A stretch of 64,000 nt of DNA from Siminovitchia sp047228825 (GTDB lineage: Bacteria; Bacillota; Bacilli; Bacillales; Bacillaceae_C), in contig NZ_JBFEGN010000005.1 in assembly GCF_047228825.1 (NCBI RefSeq), positions 32,067-96,066 of the forward strand, read 5' to 3'. How positions within the stretch are numbered: position 1 is the first letter of the stretch; the number at the start of each line of letters is the position of its first letter. The position numbers and the translations under genes were made by a program. Under the pieces are notes generated by a model that was given only the letters and a program-made list of their open reading frames with translations, was not told the origin of the DNA and made no database searches. This document shows positions 53,201-61,294 of this stretch, one piece after another.

Positions 53201-53379
53201 CGTGCATCGCTCCTTTTTGATCCTTATTCATAATTTGGTCAATGGCTTTAGAAACATGCAGGAAAAACATTCTAAAAAATTCCCTCGTGAATATGTTGTA
53301 AAAGGGACAGGCGTAATATCCCATGCTTAGAAGAAAGGAGTGAGAAATAATCGAAATTAAAAAGTTTGGCGTTTCCGTA

Positions 53380-53739
53380 GTGTACGGGATTCTCACCATT
53401 TTTTTGCTTGCCGTCGTTTCAAGCCTTTTGTTTTCACTCATCTTAACTTTTACAAATACCGAGGAAAAATCCATTAAATTACTTGTTACGATTGTTTCTT
53501 TTTTCAGCGTGTTTGCCGGAGGATTTATTTGTGGCGGAAAAGGCAAGCATAAAGGATGGGTTTTGGGGGGAGCAACAGGACTTTTATACAGTCTCATCAT
53601 TTTTATGTATCAATATTTGGGGCACGGATCCTTATTTTCGTTAGAGCAGCTTGTTTATTTTACTTGTTACACATTAACAGCCATGATGGGAGGCGTTTTG
53701 GGAGTCAACCTGATGGGAGGTTCCCGTCAGGATCATTGA
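53380..53739 (+). CDS. yrzE: TIGR04086 family membrane protein (YrzE-like)
   Basis: A four-helix membrane protein (GILTIFLLAVVSSLLFSLIL, LLVTIVSFFSVFAGGFICGG, then LGGATGLLYSLIIFMYQYL and a last helix with AMMGGVLGVNLMGG). GTG at 53380 is the first usual start, but it has no ribosome site. A good AAAGGAG lies at 53334-53340, six bases before an in-frame AUA at 53347 and nine before AUC at 53350. The real protein may be 11 residues longer (IIEIKKFGVSV). Role unknown. Confidence 0.75.
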   Translation: MYGILTIFLLAVVSSLLFSLILTFTNTEEKSIKLLVTIVSFFSVFAGGFICGGKGKHKGWVLGGATGLLYSLIIFMYQYLGHGSLFSLEQLVYFTCYTLTAMMGGVLGVNLMGGSRQDH

Positions 53740-53742
53740 GAC

Positions 53743-53840
53743 ATAAGAAAAATGCTGGCACGTCCTTTTTATGAAGTCAGAGGTCAGACGAGGTCAGAAG
53801 CCGGATTGGTCTAAATTAACGAAAGAGCAAATTTATACTC
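53743..53840 (+). repeat. dispersed intergenic repeat, copy R3
   Basis: It reads ATAAGAAAAATGCTGGCACG, TATGAAGTCAGAGGTCAG, AGAAGCCGGATTGGTCTAAA and GAAAGAGCAAATTTATACTC, the order of blocks seen in R1 and R2. It has an extra ACGAGGTCAG. A frame from an ATG at 53771 reads KSEVRRGQKPDWSKLTKEQ. Confidence 0.7.
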
Positions 53841-53845
53841 AAATT

Positions 53846-53890
53846 AAAAAAAGAAGCATGGTCAATGTGCACCGACACGCTTCTTTTTTT
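53846..53890. terminator. bidirectional terminator for yrzE and yajC
   Basis: AAAAAAAGAAGC and GCTTCTTTTTTT arms with an extended inner stem around GTGC; T-runs on both strands. Confidence 0.75.
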
Positions 53891-53896
53891 GGATTT

Positions 53897-54157
53897 CTAT
53901 GCATCCACAACTTCACGGATGGCATTGCGATCATATGTAAGCCGGCTTCCATCGCCACATAAAATCACGACTTTTCCTTCATCAATTGCATCAATCGTTC
54001 CATGAAGGCCGCCGATAGTGATCACTTTGTCCCCTTTTTTCAGGTTGTTTTGCATCGTTTGGATGGCCTTTTGCCGTTTTTGGTTCGGTCTGATCAGCAA
54101 GAAATAAAAAAGAACGAACATCAGAATAAACGGTGACAAGTTTACAAGCGTTTGCAT
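53897..54157 (-). CDS. yajC: preprotein translocase subunit YajC
   Basis: A small accessory subunit of the Sec holotranslocon, 86 residues. One membrane helix near the N-terminus (FILMFVLFYFLLIRPNQKRQ) is followed by a cytosolic domain (LKKGDKVITIGGLHGTIDAI). The ATG at 54157 after GGAAGGGGG is preferred to the open frame 40 codons longer. It is downstream of tgt-queA, the common queA-tgt-yajC order, and upstream of the terminator. Confidence 0.95.
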   Translation of the reverse strand: MQTLVNLSPFILMFVLFYFLLIRPNQKRQKAIQTMQNNLKKGDKVITIGGLHGTIDAIDEGKVVILCGDGSRLTYDRNAIREVVDA

Positions 54158-54188
54158 AATTTTCCCCCTTCCTTTTTTATAATGGGTA

Positions 54189-55328
54189 TTAGAAATTTTT
54201 TGCGTCGGGACGGTTGAATCCATAACGCTCAAAAAATTCTTCTTTGAAGTCTCCGAGACGGTTCTCTTGAATCGCATCTCTGACTTGCTTCATCAATTTT
54301 AACAAAAAATAAAGATTATGGTAAGTCGTAAGTCTAATTCCGAACGTTTCGTTGCATTTGATTAAATGCCGGATGTATGCGCGGGAATAATTTTTGCATG
54401 TATAACAGCCGCAATCCGGATCGAGAGGTCCGAAATCACGGGCGTACACGGCGTTTTTTACGACAAGCCGGCCGGTACTTGTCATAACCGTTCCGTTTCT
54501 CGCAATCCGGGTTGGCAGGACACAGTCAAACATATCAATGCCCCTGATTGCCCCATCAACAAGGGAATCCGGAGACCCGACTCCCATCAGATAGCGTGGT
54601 TTGTCAGCCGGCAGGAGCGGCGTCGTAAATTCCAGCACCCGGTTCATGACATCTTTGGGCTCACCGACAGAAAGCCCGCCTATGGCGTACCCCGGGAAAT
54701 CAAGCGATACGATATCACCGGCACTCATTTTTCGCAGATCTTCATACTCCCCGCCTTGCACGATGCCAAACAATCCCTGGTCTTCCGGACGCTTATGCGC
54801 ATTCAGGCATCTTTCCGCCCAGCGGGACGTGCGCTCGGCCGATTTTTTGATATAGTCGTACGAAGCCGGATACGGGGCGCATTCATCAAAGGCCATCATT
54901 ATGTCGGATCCCAGTGCATTTTGTATTTCCACGGATTTTTCCGGTGACAGAAATAAGCGGTCCCCGTTTAAATGATTTCGAAAGTGTACGCCTTCTTCTT
55001 CTATTTTTCTGAATTCGCTTAAACTGAATACTTGGAACCCGCCGGAGTCGGTCAGGATCGCCCGGTCCCAATTCATGAACCGGTGGAGGCCGCCGGCTTC
55101 TTCCACAATGTCATGGCCCGGACGCAGCCAAAGATGATACGTATTTCCCAATATGATGCCCGCACCCATTTCCTTCAATTCTTCCGGACTCATCGTTTTG
55201 ACAGTCGCAAGTGTCCCGACCGGCATAAACATCGGGGTTTCATAGGAACCGCGGGGTGTATGAATGATCCCCAGCCGCGCTCCTGTTTGTTTGCATGTTT
55301 TGATTAATTCGTATCTAATGGCAGGCAA
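54189..55328 (-). CDS. tgt: queuine/preQ1 tRNA-guanine transglycosylase
   Basis: Tgt exchanges wobble G34 for preQ1 in GUN-reading tRNAs. The TIM-barrel enzyme shows catalytic aspartates in TDSGGFQVFSL and DCVLPTRIARNG, substrate GIVQGG, and zinc ligands in DCGCYTCKNYSRAYIRHL. The TTG at 55328 with AAAGGAG seven bases upstream gives 379 residues and the family N-terminus IRYELIKTCKQTGARLG. An ATG at 55355 next to the queA stop lacks the ribosome site. Confidence 0.95.
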   Translation of the reverse strand: MPAIRYELIKTCKQTGARLGIIHTPRGSYETPMFMPVGTLATVKTMSPEELKEMGAGIILGNTYHLWLRPGHDIVEEAGGLHRFMNWDRAILTDSGGFQVFSLSEFRKIEEEGVHFRNHLNGDRLFLSPEKSVEIQNALGSDIMMAFDECAPYPASYDYIKKSAERTSRWAERCLNAHKRPEDQGLFGIVQGGEYEDLRKMSAGDIVSLDFPGYAIGGLSVGEPKDVMNRVLEFTTPLLPADKPRYLMGVGSPDSLVDGAIRGIDMFDCVLPTRIARNGTVMTSTGRLVVKNAVYARDFGPLDPDCGCYTCKNYSRAYIRHLIKCNETFGIRLTTYHNLYFLLKLMKQVRDAIQENRLGDFKEEFFERYGFNRPDAKNF

Positions 55329-55355
55329 AAACTTTTCTCCTTTCCACAAGTTCAT

Positions 55356-56384
55356 TTATATGATCAGCATCGCATCTCCGAAGCTGAAAAATCGGTACTT
55401 CTCCTTTACAGCACAATGGTATGCATTCAGTATGTGCTCACGTCCGGCAAATGCGCTCACCATCATGATTAGCGTTGATTTGGGGAGATGAAAGTTCGTA
55501 ACGATCCCGTCAATTGCCTGAAATTCATATCCGGGATAAATAAAAATATCCGTCCAGCCGCTTCCCGGTACAAAACGTCCGTTATTTTGCCCTGCTATCG
55601 TTTCAAGCGTTCGCGCAGAAGTCGTCCCGACGGCAATAATCCTTCCCCCTTCTTCCCGGACACGGTTCAAAAGGGCAGCCGTTTTTTCGGTCATGCGGTA
55701 AAATTCCGCATGCATATCGTGCTTTTCGATATCCGCCACTTTCACCGGCCGGAACGTTCCAAGCCCGACATGCAATGTAATGAAAGCGACACGGACGCCG
55801 CGGGCCTTGATTTTCTCCAATATTTCTTCGGTAAAATGAAGTCCGGCTGTTGGAGCTGCGGCAGAACCCCGTTCACGGGCATATACGGTCTGATATCTGC
55901 TTTGATCCCCCAATTGCTCTTTTATATAAGGCGGAAGCGGCATTTTTCCCAGTTCATCCAGAATTTCGTAAAAAACGCCATCGTATGTAAATTTAAACAA
56001 CCTTCCTCCATGTTCCAGGAGCCCTGTACATACTGCTTTTAATTTTCCGCCGCCAAAGACAATCTCTGTTCCGATTTTGACACGCTTTGCCGGTTTGACA
56101 AGCGTTTCCCAGCTATCGCCCTGTACTTGTTTTAATAAAAGGACTTCAACATTTGCCCGTGTATCTGTTTTTTCTCCCATAAGCCTTGCAGGCAGCACTT
56201 TCGTGTCATTCAATACGAGGCAGTCGCCTTTTTGCAAATAGGCAGTGAGATGCCGAAACGTATCATGCGCCACTTCTCCCGTCTGCCTGTTTAAAACCAT
56301 CAACCTGCTTTCATCCCTGTTTTGCAGGGGCACCTGGGCGATTAATTCCCCAGGCAGTTCAAAATCAAATTCATCAATTTTCAA
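55356..56384 (-). CDS. queA: S-adenosylmethionine:tRNA ribosyltransferase-isomerase
   Basis: QueA transfers the ribosyl part of SAM to preQ1-tRNA, giving epoxyqueuosine. The 342-residue protein has family motifs DEFDFELPGELIAQVPL, TAGLHFTEEIL, HVGLGTFRPV and IVTNFHLPKSTLIMMVSA. It comes directly before tgt, the same pathway. The start is ATG at 56384. The preQ1 supply genes are not in this window. Confidence 0.96.
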   Translation of the reverse strand: MKIDEFDFELPGELIAQVPLQNRDESRLMVLNRQTGEVAHDTFRHLTAYLQKGDCLVLNDTKVLPARLMGEKTDTRANVEVLLLKQVQGDSWETLVKPAKRVKIGTEIVFGGGKLKAVCTGLLEHGGRLFKFTYDGVFYEILDELGKMPLPPYIKEQLGDQSRYQTVYARERGSAAAPTAGLHFTEEILEKIKARGVRVAFITLHVGLGTFRPVKVADIEKHDMHAEFYRMTEKTAALLNRVREEGGRIIAVGTTSARTLETIAGQNNGRFVPGSGWTDIFIYPGYEFQAIDGIVTNFHLPKSTLIMMVSAFAGREHILNAYHCAVKEKYRFFSFGDAMLII

Positions 56385-56387
56385 AGC

Positions 56388-56585
56388 TTATTTAATCCTC
56401 CCAATCACATAGAAAATGGCTGATAACACGATGCTGATAAGAATAGAGGTCATTAACGGGAAAAAAAACGTCATATTGCCTTTTTTGACAACGATATCAC
56501 CGGGGAGCCTGCCAAGCTTTAAAAATTGGATAAGAAAACCAATGATAAAAATGCTGGCACCGGCAATCATTAAAAATTTGGCCAT
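56388..56585 (-). CDS. DUF2905 family membrane protein
   Basis: A 65-residue protein with two membrane helices (FLMIAGASIFIIGFLIQFL and FFFPLMTSILISIVLSAIFY) joined by GRLPGDIVVKKGN, the DUF2905 signature. The start is uncertain: ATG at 56585, or TTG at 56600, which overlaps the ruvB stop and follows GGAGG. It lies between ruvB and queA, as in many bacilli. Function unknown. Confidence 0.82.
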   Translation of the reverse strand: MAKFLMIAGASIFIIGFLIQFLKLGRLPGDIVVKKGNMTFFFPLMTSILISIVLSAIFYVIGRIK

Positions 56586-56590
56586 CCCGT

Positions 56591-57592
56591 TCACTCGCAA
56601 GGCACCTCCATTTGAAAGTGTTTATACACATGATGGGTCACCGTACGGCCTCTCGGCGTTCTTTGCAGGAAACCGATTTGAAGCAAGTATGGCTCGTATA
56701 CATCTTCTATCGTTGCCGCCTCTTCCCCGATGCTGGCCGCAATCGTATCGATGCCGACAGGGCCCCCCTTGAATTTTTCAATGATTCCCCTTAATAATTT
56801 ATGGTCGATTTGATCCAGCCCCAACTTGTCCACTTGCAAAAGCTCAAGGGCTTCATTGGACAACGCAAGCGTGACCACGCCATTTGACCTGACTTGCGCG
56901 AAATCACGCACTCTCCGAAGGAGGCGGTTTGCGATTCTCGGCGTTCCCCTGGATCTCCTGGCAATCTCGACAGCCCCATCCCACTCAATGTCAGTATCGA
57001 GTATTTCGGCTGTTCTTATTACAATATCTGTAAGTTGTTCCACGGTATAATATTCCAATCTGCATAAAACCCCAAACCGGTCGCGCAAAGGAGCAGAAAC
57101 GGCGCCTGCCCGTGTTGTCGCCCCCACAAGCGTAAATGGCGGCAAATCGAGGCGGACCGAACGCGCTTCCGGTCCTTTCCCAATGACAATATCGAGGCAG
57201 TAATCCTCCATTGCGGGATATAACACTTCTTCTATGGCCCTGGGAAGGCGATGGATTTCGTCAATAAATAATACTTCACCGGGTTCAAGTGAAGTCAGGA
57301 TCGCCGCAAGGTCTCCCGGACGCTCAATCGCCGGCCCGGATGTCATTCTGACATTTACGCCCATTTCGTTTGCAATGACCGTTGCGAGCGTCGTTTTTCC
57401 CAGCCCCGGCGGGCCATATAACAGGACATGGTCAAGCGTTTCTTTTCTCATTTTAGCCGCTTGGATAAATACTTCCAAATTATTCTTCAGTTTGTCCTGG
57501 CCAATATATTGGGAAAGCATTTGTGGTCGGAGACTTTGCTCAAATGAAATATCATTGTCCATCGCCTTGCTGGAAAGCACTCTCTCCTCCAT
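56591..57592 (-). CDS. ruvB: Holliday junction branch migration helicase RuvB
   Basis: The AAA+ motor of branch migration. Walker A LLYGPPGLGKTTLA, Walker B LFIDEIHRLPR, the RuvA-binding hairpin region in VRLDLPPFTLVGATTRAGAV and arginine finger context APLRDRFG are all seen. The C-terminal winged helix includes QIGFLQRTPRGRTVTHHVY. 333 residues, as usual. It follows ruvA by 24 bases. Confidence 0.97.
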   Translation of the reverse strand: MEERVLSSKAMDNDISFEQSLRPQMLSQYIGQDKLKNNLEVFIQAAKMRKETLDHVLLYGPPGLGKTTLATVIANEMGVNVRMTSGPAIERPGDLAAILTSLEPGEVLFIDEIHRLPRAIEEVLYPAMEDYCLDIVIGKGPEARSVRLDLPPFTLVGATTRAGAVSAPLRDRFGVLCRLEYYTVEQLTDIVIRTAEILDTDIEWDGAVEIARRSRGTPRIANRLLRRVRDFAQVRSNGVVTLALSNEALELLQVDKLGLDQIDHKLLRGIIEKFKGGPVGIDTIAASIGEEAATIEDVYEPYLLQIGFLQRTPRGRTVTHHVYKHFQMEVPCE

Positions 57593-57616
57593 TTCTCTTT
57601 TCCCCTTTCCGGTTCA

Positions 57617-58234
57617 CTATTTCATGAGCATTTGCAGTGCCCGCTTAATGTATTGATCCGTCGTCATTTTTTCTTTTCCAAGCTGAGGGCTGATTTTTCT
57701 TAACTCCCGTTCGGAATACCCCAGGGCTGCCAGGGCCAGAAGCGCTTCTTCCAAATCTTCACCATGCTCATTTTCGGATGACATCGCTTGTTTTTTTGCC
57801 GGGGCAATGTCTGTTTCCAAAGATTCAGGCATGATGTCACCAAGTTTTCCTTTTAAATCCAAAATCATTTGTCTGGCGGTTTTCTTGCCGACACCGGGAA
57901 ACTTTGTCAAAAATGTCTCATCCTCATTTTCGACGGCACGGACTACTTGTTCCGGCTCTCCGAAAGCCAAAATGGCCAGCGCCCCTTTTGGGCCGATTCC
58001 CGATACGCCGATTAGTTTTTTGAACATCTGCTTTTCCTTATGAGTTTCAAAGCCGTACAATGCAATTAAATCTTCGCGAACATGCTGATATGTATAGATG
58101 GTCAAACGCGCACCTTTTTTATCCGAAAAAACAAACGGATTGGGGGTCAAAATTTGATACCCGATTCCATTACATTCCACAACAATATATTCCGGCCCGA
58201 TCAGTTCCACTGTTCCTTTAATATATTCGTACAA
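57617..58234 (-). CDS. ruvA: Holliday junction branch migration complex subunit RuvA
   Basis: RuvA binds four-way DNA junctions and recruits RuvB. An N-terminal OB fold (YEYIKGTVELIGPEYIVVEC) is followed by two helix-hairpin-helix motifs (LIGVSGIGPKGALAIL and FPGVGKKTARQMILDLK) and a C-terminal domain III that contacts RuvB (ALAALGYSERELRKI). 205 residues. The gene starts the ruvA-ruvB-DUF2905-queA-tgt-yajC run, in which genes are separated by at most a few dozen bases. Confidence 0.97.
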   Translation of the reverse strand: MYEYIKGTVELIGPEYIVVECNGIGYQILTPNPFVFSDKKGARLTIYTYQHVREDLIALYGFETHKEKQMFKKLIGVSGIGPKGALAILAFGEPEQVVRAVENEDETFLTKFPGVGKKTARQMILDLKGKLGDIMPESLETDIAPAKKQAMSSENEHGEDLEEALLALAALGYSERELRKISPQLGKEKMTTDQYIKRALQMLMK

Positions 58235-58412
58235 GCGATTCTCTCCTCTTTCGTGCTACCCCTTCATTTTAACATATAAATCTCGTTTCTTTTATAAAAA
58301 ACAACGTATGTTCTAATATCCCATGCACCCTTTATTTCAAATCAGCCTATATCATATACTGCAGCAAATCTGGTACACTAAACATAAAAAAACGAAAGGA
58401 AGTTTTTAGTTG

Positions 58413-59030
58413 ATGCGTTTTACCGGTTTTACAGACAGTGACTTTGAGACCTTTCAGATTGAAGGGCTGGAAGAAAGAATGGAAGCAATCGAAGATCGAA
58501 TTCGGCCGAAATTTCGAACCATAGGACAAGAACTTACGGACGAGCTGTCCGCTAGATTGGGAAGTGAAATGTTTTTACATATTGCCAAACATGCCCGGCG
58601 GACCGTAAATCCACCGCAGGATACTTGGTTGGCGATAGCGGCAAACAAGCGCGGATATAAAAAGCACCCTCATTTTCAAGTTGGCCTGTTCGATGATTTT
58701 GTCTTTGTTTGGCTCGCTTTTATATATGAGCTGCCCAACAAACAGGAAATGGCCCAAACATTATTGGAGCATATCGGCGTCCTTAAACAGGAAATTCCAA
58801 AAGGTTTCGTTATTTCCACGGACCATATGAAAAAAGAGGCGATGCCGATGGGTGAAATTGATTTGGAGGAAACACTCAAACGTTTCCGCGATGTGAAAAA
58901 AGCCGAGTTTCTCGTGGGAAAACATATTCTAAAAGGCGATCCGCTCCTAAAAGACGGGGACAGATTCATCGAAATGGTGAAGAAAACATTTGAAACACTC
59001 GTCCCGATATATAAATTGGCGTACAAATAG
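58413..59030 (+). CDS. yktB: DUF1054 family protein (YktB)
   Basis: A soluble 205-residue DUF1054 protein: FTGFTDSDFETFQIEGLEER, then HIAKHARRTVNPPQDTWLAI and KKHPHFQVGLFDDFVFVWLA, ending with KKAEFLVGKHI. Family structures have been solved but no function is assigned. TTG (58410) and ATG (58413) both lie after AAAGGA; ATG is chosen. Here conserved order with the B. subtilis ruv region ends. Confidence 0.88.
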   Translation: MRFTGFTDSDFETFQIEGLEERMEAIEDRIRPKFRTIGQELTDELSARLGSEMFLHIAKHARRTVNPPQDTWLAIAANKRGYKKHPHFQVGLFDDFVFVWLAFIYELPNKQEMAQTLLEHIGVLKQEIPKGFVISTDHMKKEAMPMGEIDLEETLKRFRDVKKAEFLVGKHILKGDPLLKDGDRFIEMVKKTFETLVPIYKLAYK

Positions 59031-59035
59031 CTCAA

Positions 59036-59072
59036 AAACGGCAGCCTCTTGTCGAGGCAGCCGTTTTTTCAT
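59036..59072. terminator. bidirectional terminator between yktB and the ABC gene
   Basis: AAACGGC-GCCTC and GAGGC-GCCGTTT arms with one mismatch around TTGTC. Confidence 0.82.
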
Positions 59073-59078
59073 TCCCGA

Positions 59079-59882
59079 TCAGCTTGTACTTTCCACTGTT
59101 TTTTTGACGGAGAGCCACGGCCTTTCATCCTCCCAGCGGACATGTACCGGGATTTCAAATGCTTCAGATAATAATGCATCCGAAATCACTTCTTTCTTCG
59201 GCCCTGCCGCGACGATTTTCCCGCTGTTTAACAGCAGCACATGGGAAATCCCTTTGACAAGCTCTTCAATATGATGGCTGACATAAATTACGAGACGTTC
59301 ATCCCCCATGATTTCCTGAATTAAAGACAAAAGACCTTCCCGGGACTGAATATCGAGACCGGAACATGGCTCGTCCAAAATGAGCAATTTCGGATCATTC
59401 ATCAAGGATCTAGCAATCAATACCCTTCTTCTTTCCCCTTCCGATAACAGGTTGTAAGGTTTTCCCTTCAGGTACTGTAATCGAAATTGTTCGATTAACT
59501 CATCCGCCTTATCCCAATCAGCGGGCTCAACCTCTTCATACAGCCCAAAAGAAGCAAATTTGCCACTGACTATAATTTCTTCAATCGTTTCATGATCCAA
59601 TATATGGGAAAAGCGTCCGAGTGAGCTGCTGACAAACCCAATCTCTTTTCGCAGCTCCGGCAAACTGGTTTTTCCAAAAAGATTTCCAAGGACTGTTACT
59701 TCGCCATGGGAAGGAAAGTGATAGCCTGAAATGATATTGAGCAGGGATGTCTTCCCTGAACCGTTTAGCCCCAAAATGCCCCAATGCTCGCCGGCGTTAA
59801 CCGTCCAGTTAATTCTGTTTAAAATGTATTTTCCATTTCTTTTCCAATCTACGTCATGAAATGTAATCATTTTTTTCAACAT
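59079..59882 (-). CDS. ABC transporter ATP-binding protein (YlmA-like)
   Basis: A 267-residue ABC ATPase with Walker A LGLNGSGKTSLLN, the Q-loop region near GFVSSSLGRF, signature LSEGERRRVLIARSL (LSEGE rather than LSGGQ), Walker B LLILDEPCSGLD and the switch histidine in YVSHHIEEL. There is no permease beside it, so the partner and substrate are unknown; YlmA-like ATPases occur alone. AGGAAGG precedes the ATG. Confidence 0.88.
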   Translation of the reverse strand: MLKKMITFHDVDWKRNGKYILNRINWTVNAGEHWGILGLNGSGKTSLLNIISGYHFPSHGEVTVLGNLFGKTSLPELRKEIGFVSSSLGRFSHILDHETIEEIIVSGKFASFGLYEEVEPADWDKADELIEQFRLQYLKGKPYNLLSEGERRRVLIARSLMNDPKLLILDEPCSGLDIQSREGLLSLIQEIMGDERLVIYVSHHIEELVKGISHVLLLNSGKIVAAGPKKEVISDALLSEAFEIPVHVRWEDERPWLSVKKTVESTS

Positions 59883-60021
59883 ACCAGCCCCGCCTTCCTA
59901 AAGTTCATGAGTGATCCGTTAGGATAACACATTCATCCCGCAGTATCAGAGGATACGATATGGTCCATTATACAATTTTCAGCGTCGATTACCAAACAAG
60001 ATTTTTTCCCCAAAACAAAAT

Positions 60022-60055
60022 AAAAAAAGGCATGTTCTTCCCGAGAAGATGCCTT
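60022..60055 (-). terminator. terminator after the CotF-like gene
   Basis: Minus-strand AAGGCA-TCTTC and GAAGAAC-TGCCTT arms followed by a long T-run. Confidence 0.78.
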
Positions 60056-60072
60056 AATCAAGATTAAACAAT

Positions 60073-60573
60073 TTATTCATATCTCATTGATAAAGCCCTT
60101 TGTGCGTTTTGAAGGTCGTTTTTCAATAATCGTTCCAAGTCATAGGCGGGGTATAATCCCTTGGAATACATATAGTTAAAAATGGCTTCGTGCCCTTTTA
60201 TAGCCCTCAACAAATGATTGGTTAACGTTTTTCTCAAAACGGGCGTTGCTGTTTCTGTGATCGCCAAAGCATAATTTCTTACCAAAGCTTTGCTCAAACC
60301 GAGTAATTCCCCGGCTTGTAATGCCGGTGTTTCCCGGTCAGCATTGTCTTCCCGCTGAGGCGGAACAGGCGCAGATGGATAAAATTGAATCAGCTCCTGC
60401 AAATTCATTTCCATATTTTGTATGGCACTATGATAAACGTTTCTCAATTGAGAATCTTTTATTTTTTTGATACTCATTTTCAGCCTCATTAAAGCATTTG
60501 TCTGGCTGGCGACGAGTTCATGTATTTCAAGCGTTTCGTGCCACCCAAGTGTTCTGCGGTCATCTAAAGACAT
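60073..60573 (-). CDS. spore coat protein, CotF-like family
   Basis: A helical 166-residue protein of the coat protein F (ferritin-like) family: LGWHETLEIHELVASQTNAL, DSQLRNVYHSAIQNMEMNLQ, and LLRAIKGHEAIFNYMYSKGL with YPAYDLERLLKND near the end. CotF relatives are made late in sporulation and found in the coat. ATG at 60573 follows GGGAGGG at seven bases; a TTG two codons earlier is too close. It is near the YjcZ gene, another sporulation gene. Confidence 0.85.
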   Translation of the reverse strand: MSLDDRRTLGWHETLEIHELVASQTNALMRLKMSIKKIKDSQLRNVYHSAIQNMEMNLQELIQFYPSAPVPPQREDNADRETPALQAGELLGLSKALVRNYALAITETATPVLRKTLTNHLLRAIKGHEAIFNYMYSKGLYPAYDLERLLKNDLQNAQRALSMRYE

Positions 60574-60771
60574 ACCCAATCCCTCCCGAAAATTTTTCGC
60601 TGCATTTTACCATATTCATCCCCTGTAAATCGGTTAGCCTAATCGGGAAAAATGGGCACTGTTCAAGATGATCGGTACATCCGTATATTTTTTACTGCAG
60701 TTGGATGTTTGTCCAAACGATTCAGATATATATACGTAAACTATTTTAGAACGTGTAAAGGAGGTGTAGTC

Positions 60772-60876
60772 ATGGGCGGTTATGGAGGATCCGGCGGCGG
60801 CTTTGCCTTGATCGTTGTTCTATTCATCCTCTTGATTATTGTTGGTGCCTTCTATGGCGGTTTCGGAGGATATTAA
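60772..60876 (+). CDS. YjcZ family sporulation protein
   Basis: A 34-residue Gly/aromatic-rich peptide: GGYGGSGGGFALIVVLFILL then VGAFYGGFGGY, with one hydrophobic helix (about 11-27). The YjcZ family is made in sporulating Bacillus; the role is unknown. AAAGGAGGTG (60757-60766) sits just before the ATG. A terminator follows. Confidence 0.9.
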   Translation: MGGYGGSGGGFALIVVLFILLIIVGAFYGGFGGY

Positions 60877-60897
60877 TTCCCTTTTTTCGAAAAAATG

Positions 60898-60932
60898 AAG
60901 AACCCGGATGGGAGTGATCCGGGTTCTTTTTT
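60898..60932. terminator. terminator after the YjcZ gene
   Basis: AAGAACCCGGA and TCCGGGTTCTT arms around TGGGAGTGA, followed by TTTT; it may also serve the convergent minus-strand gene. Confidence 0.85.
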
Positions 60933-60946
60933 AGGATAAACGGATA

Positions 60947-61120
60947 TTATTGACCGGTTTTTTGCTTTTGCTGTCTGCTGCTTCCGCCTTGGCCTCCCAT
61001 ACCCGGCAATTGGGGAATCATGTTTGACAACTGTCCCCCGCGGCCTGTCATCATGCTGTAGGCGGCCGCTCCAATCCCGACCGAAGCGATGATGGGTAAA
61101 ATTTGGATGTTGTTGCGCAT
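60947..61120 (-). CDS. DUF3918-like small membrane protein
   Basis: A 57-residue frame on the minus strand: MRNNIQILPIIASVGIGAAA, then YSMMTGRGGQLSNMIPQLPG and a Gly/Gln-rich end (GGQGGSSRQQKQKTGQ). One hydrophobic helix is at about 6-21. This pattern resembles small DUF3918/YrzQ-type proteins of bacilli. AGCGGGTGATCC precedes the ATG. It is convergent with the YjcZ gene. An overlapping frame of 85 codons on the same strand is a shadow. Confidence 0.7.
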   Translation of the reverse strand: MRNNIQILPIIASVGIGAAAYSMMTGRGGQLSNMIPQLPGMGGQGGSSRQQKQKTGQ

Positions 61121-61294
61121 GCTGGATCACCCGCTTTCAGTTTTTGCTCTTTTGAGCATGTTTATATTTTGTCATTCACACGAAAATCACTCAAGAAAAT
61201 TTTGCCTGAAAAGTTACTGCCCCTAATTCCCGGGTATAAAAAAATTGAAACACCAAAGTATATAAGGGAAAAGAATTAAAGGAGGTTATCAGCA

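Noticed and set aside
60873..61130. 85-codon minus-strand frame over the DUF3918-like gene
   Set aside because: Composition (His/Arg/Asp-rich) is not protein-like and it crosses the YjcZ terminator; the 57-codon frame one base off has a membrane helix and is preferred.
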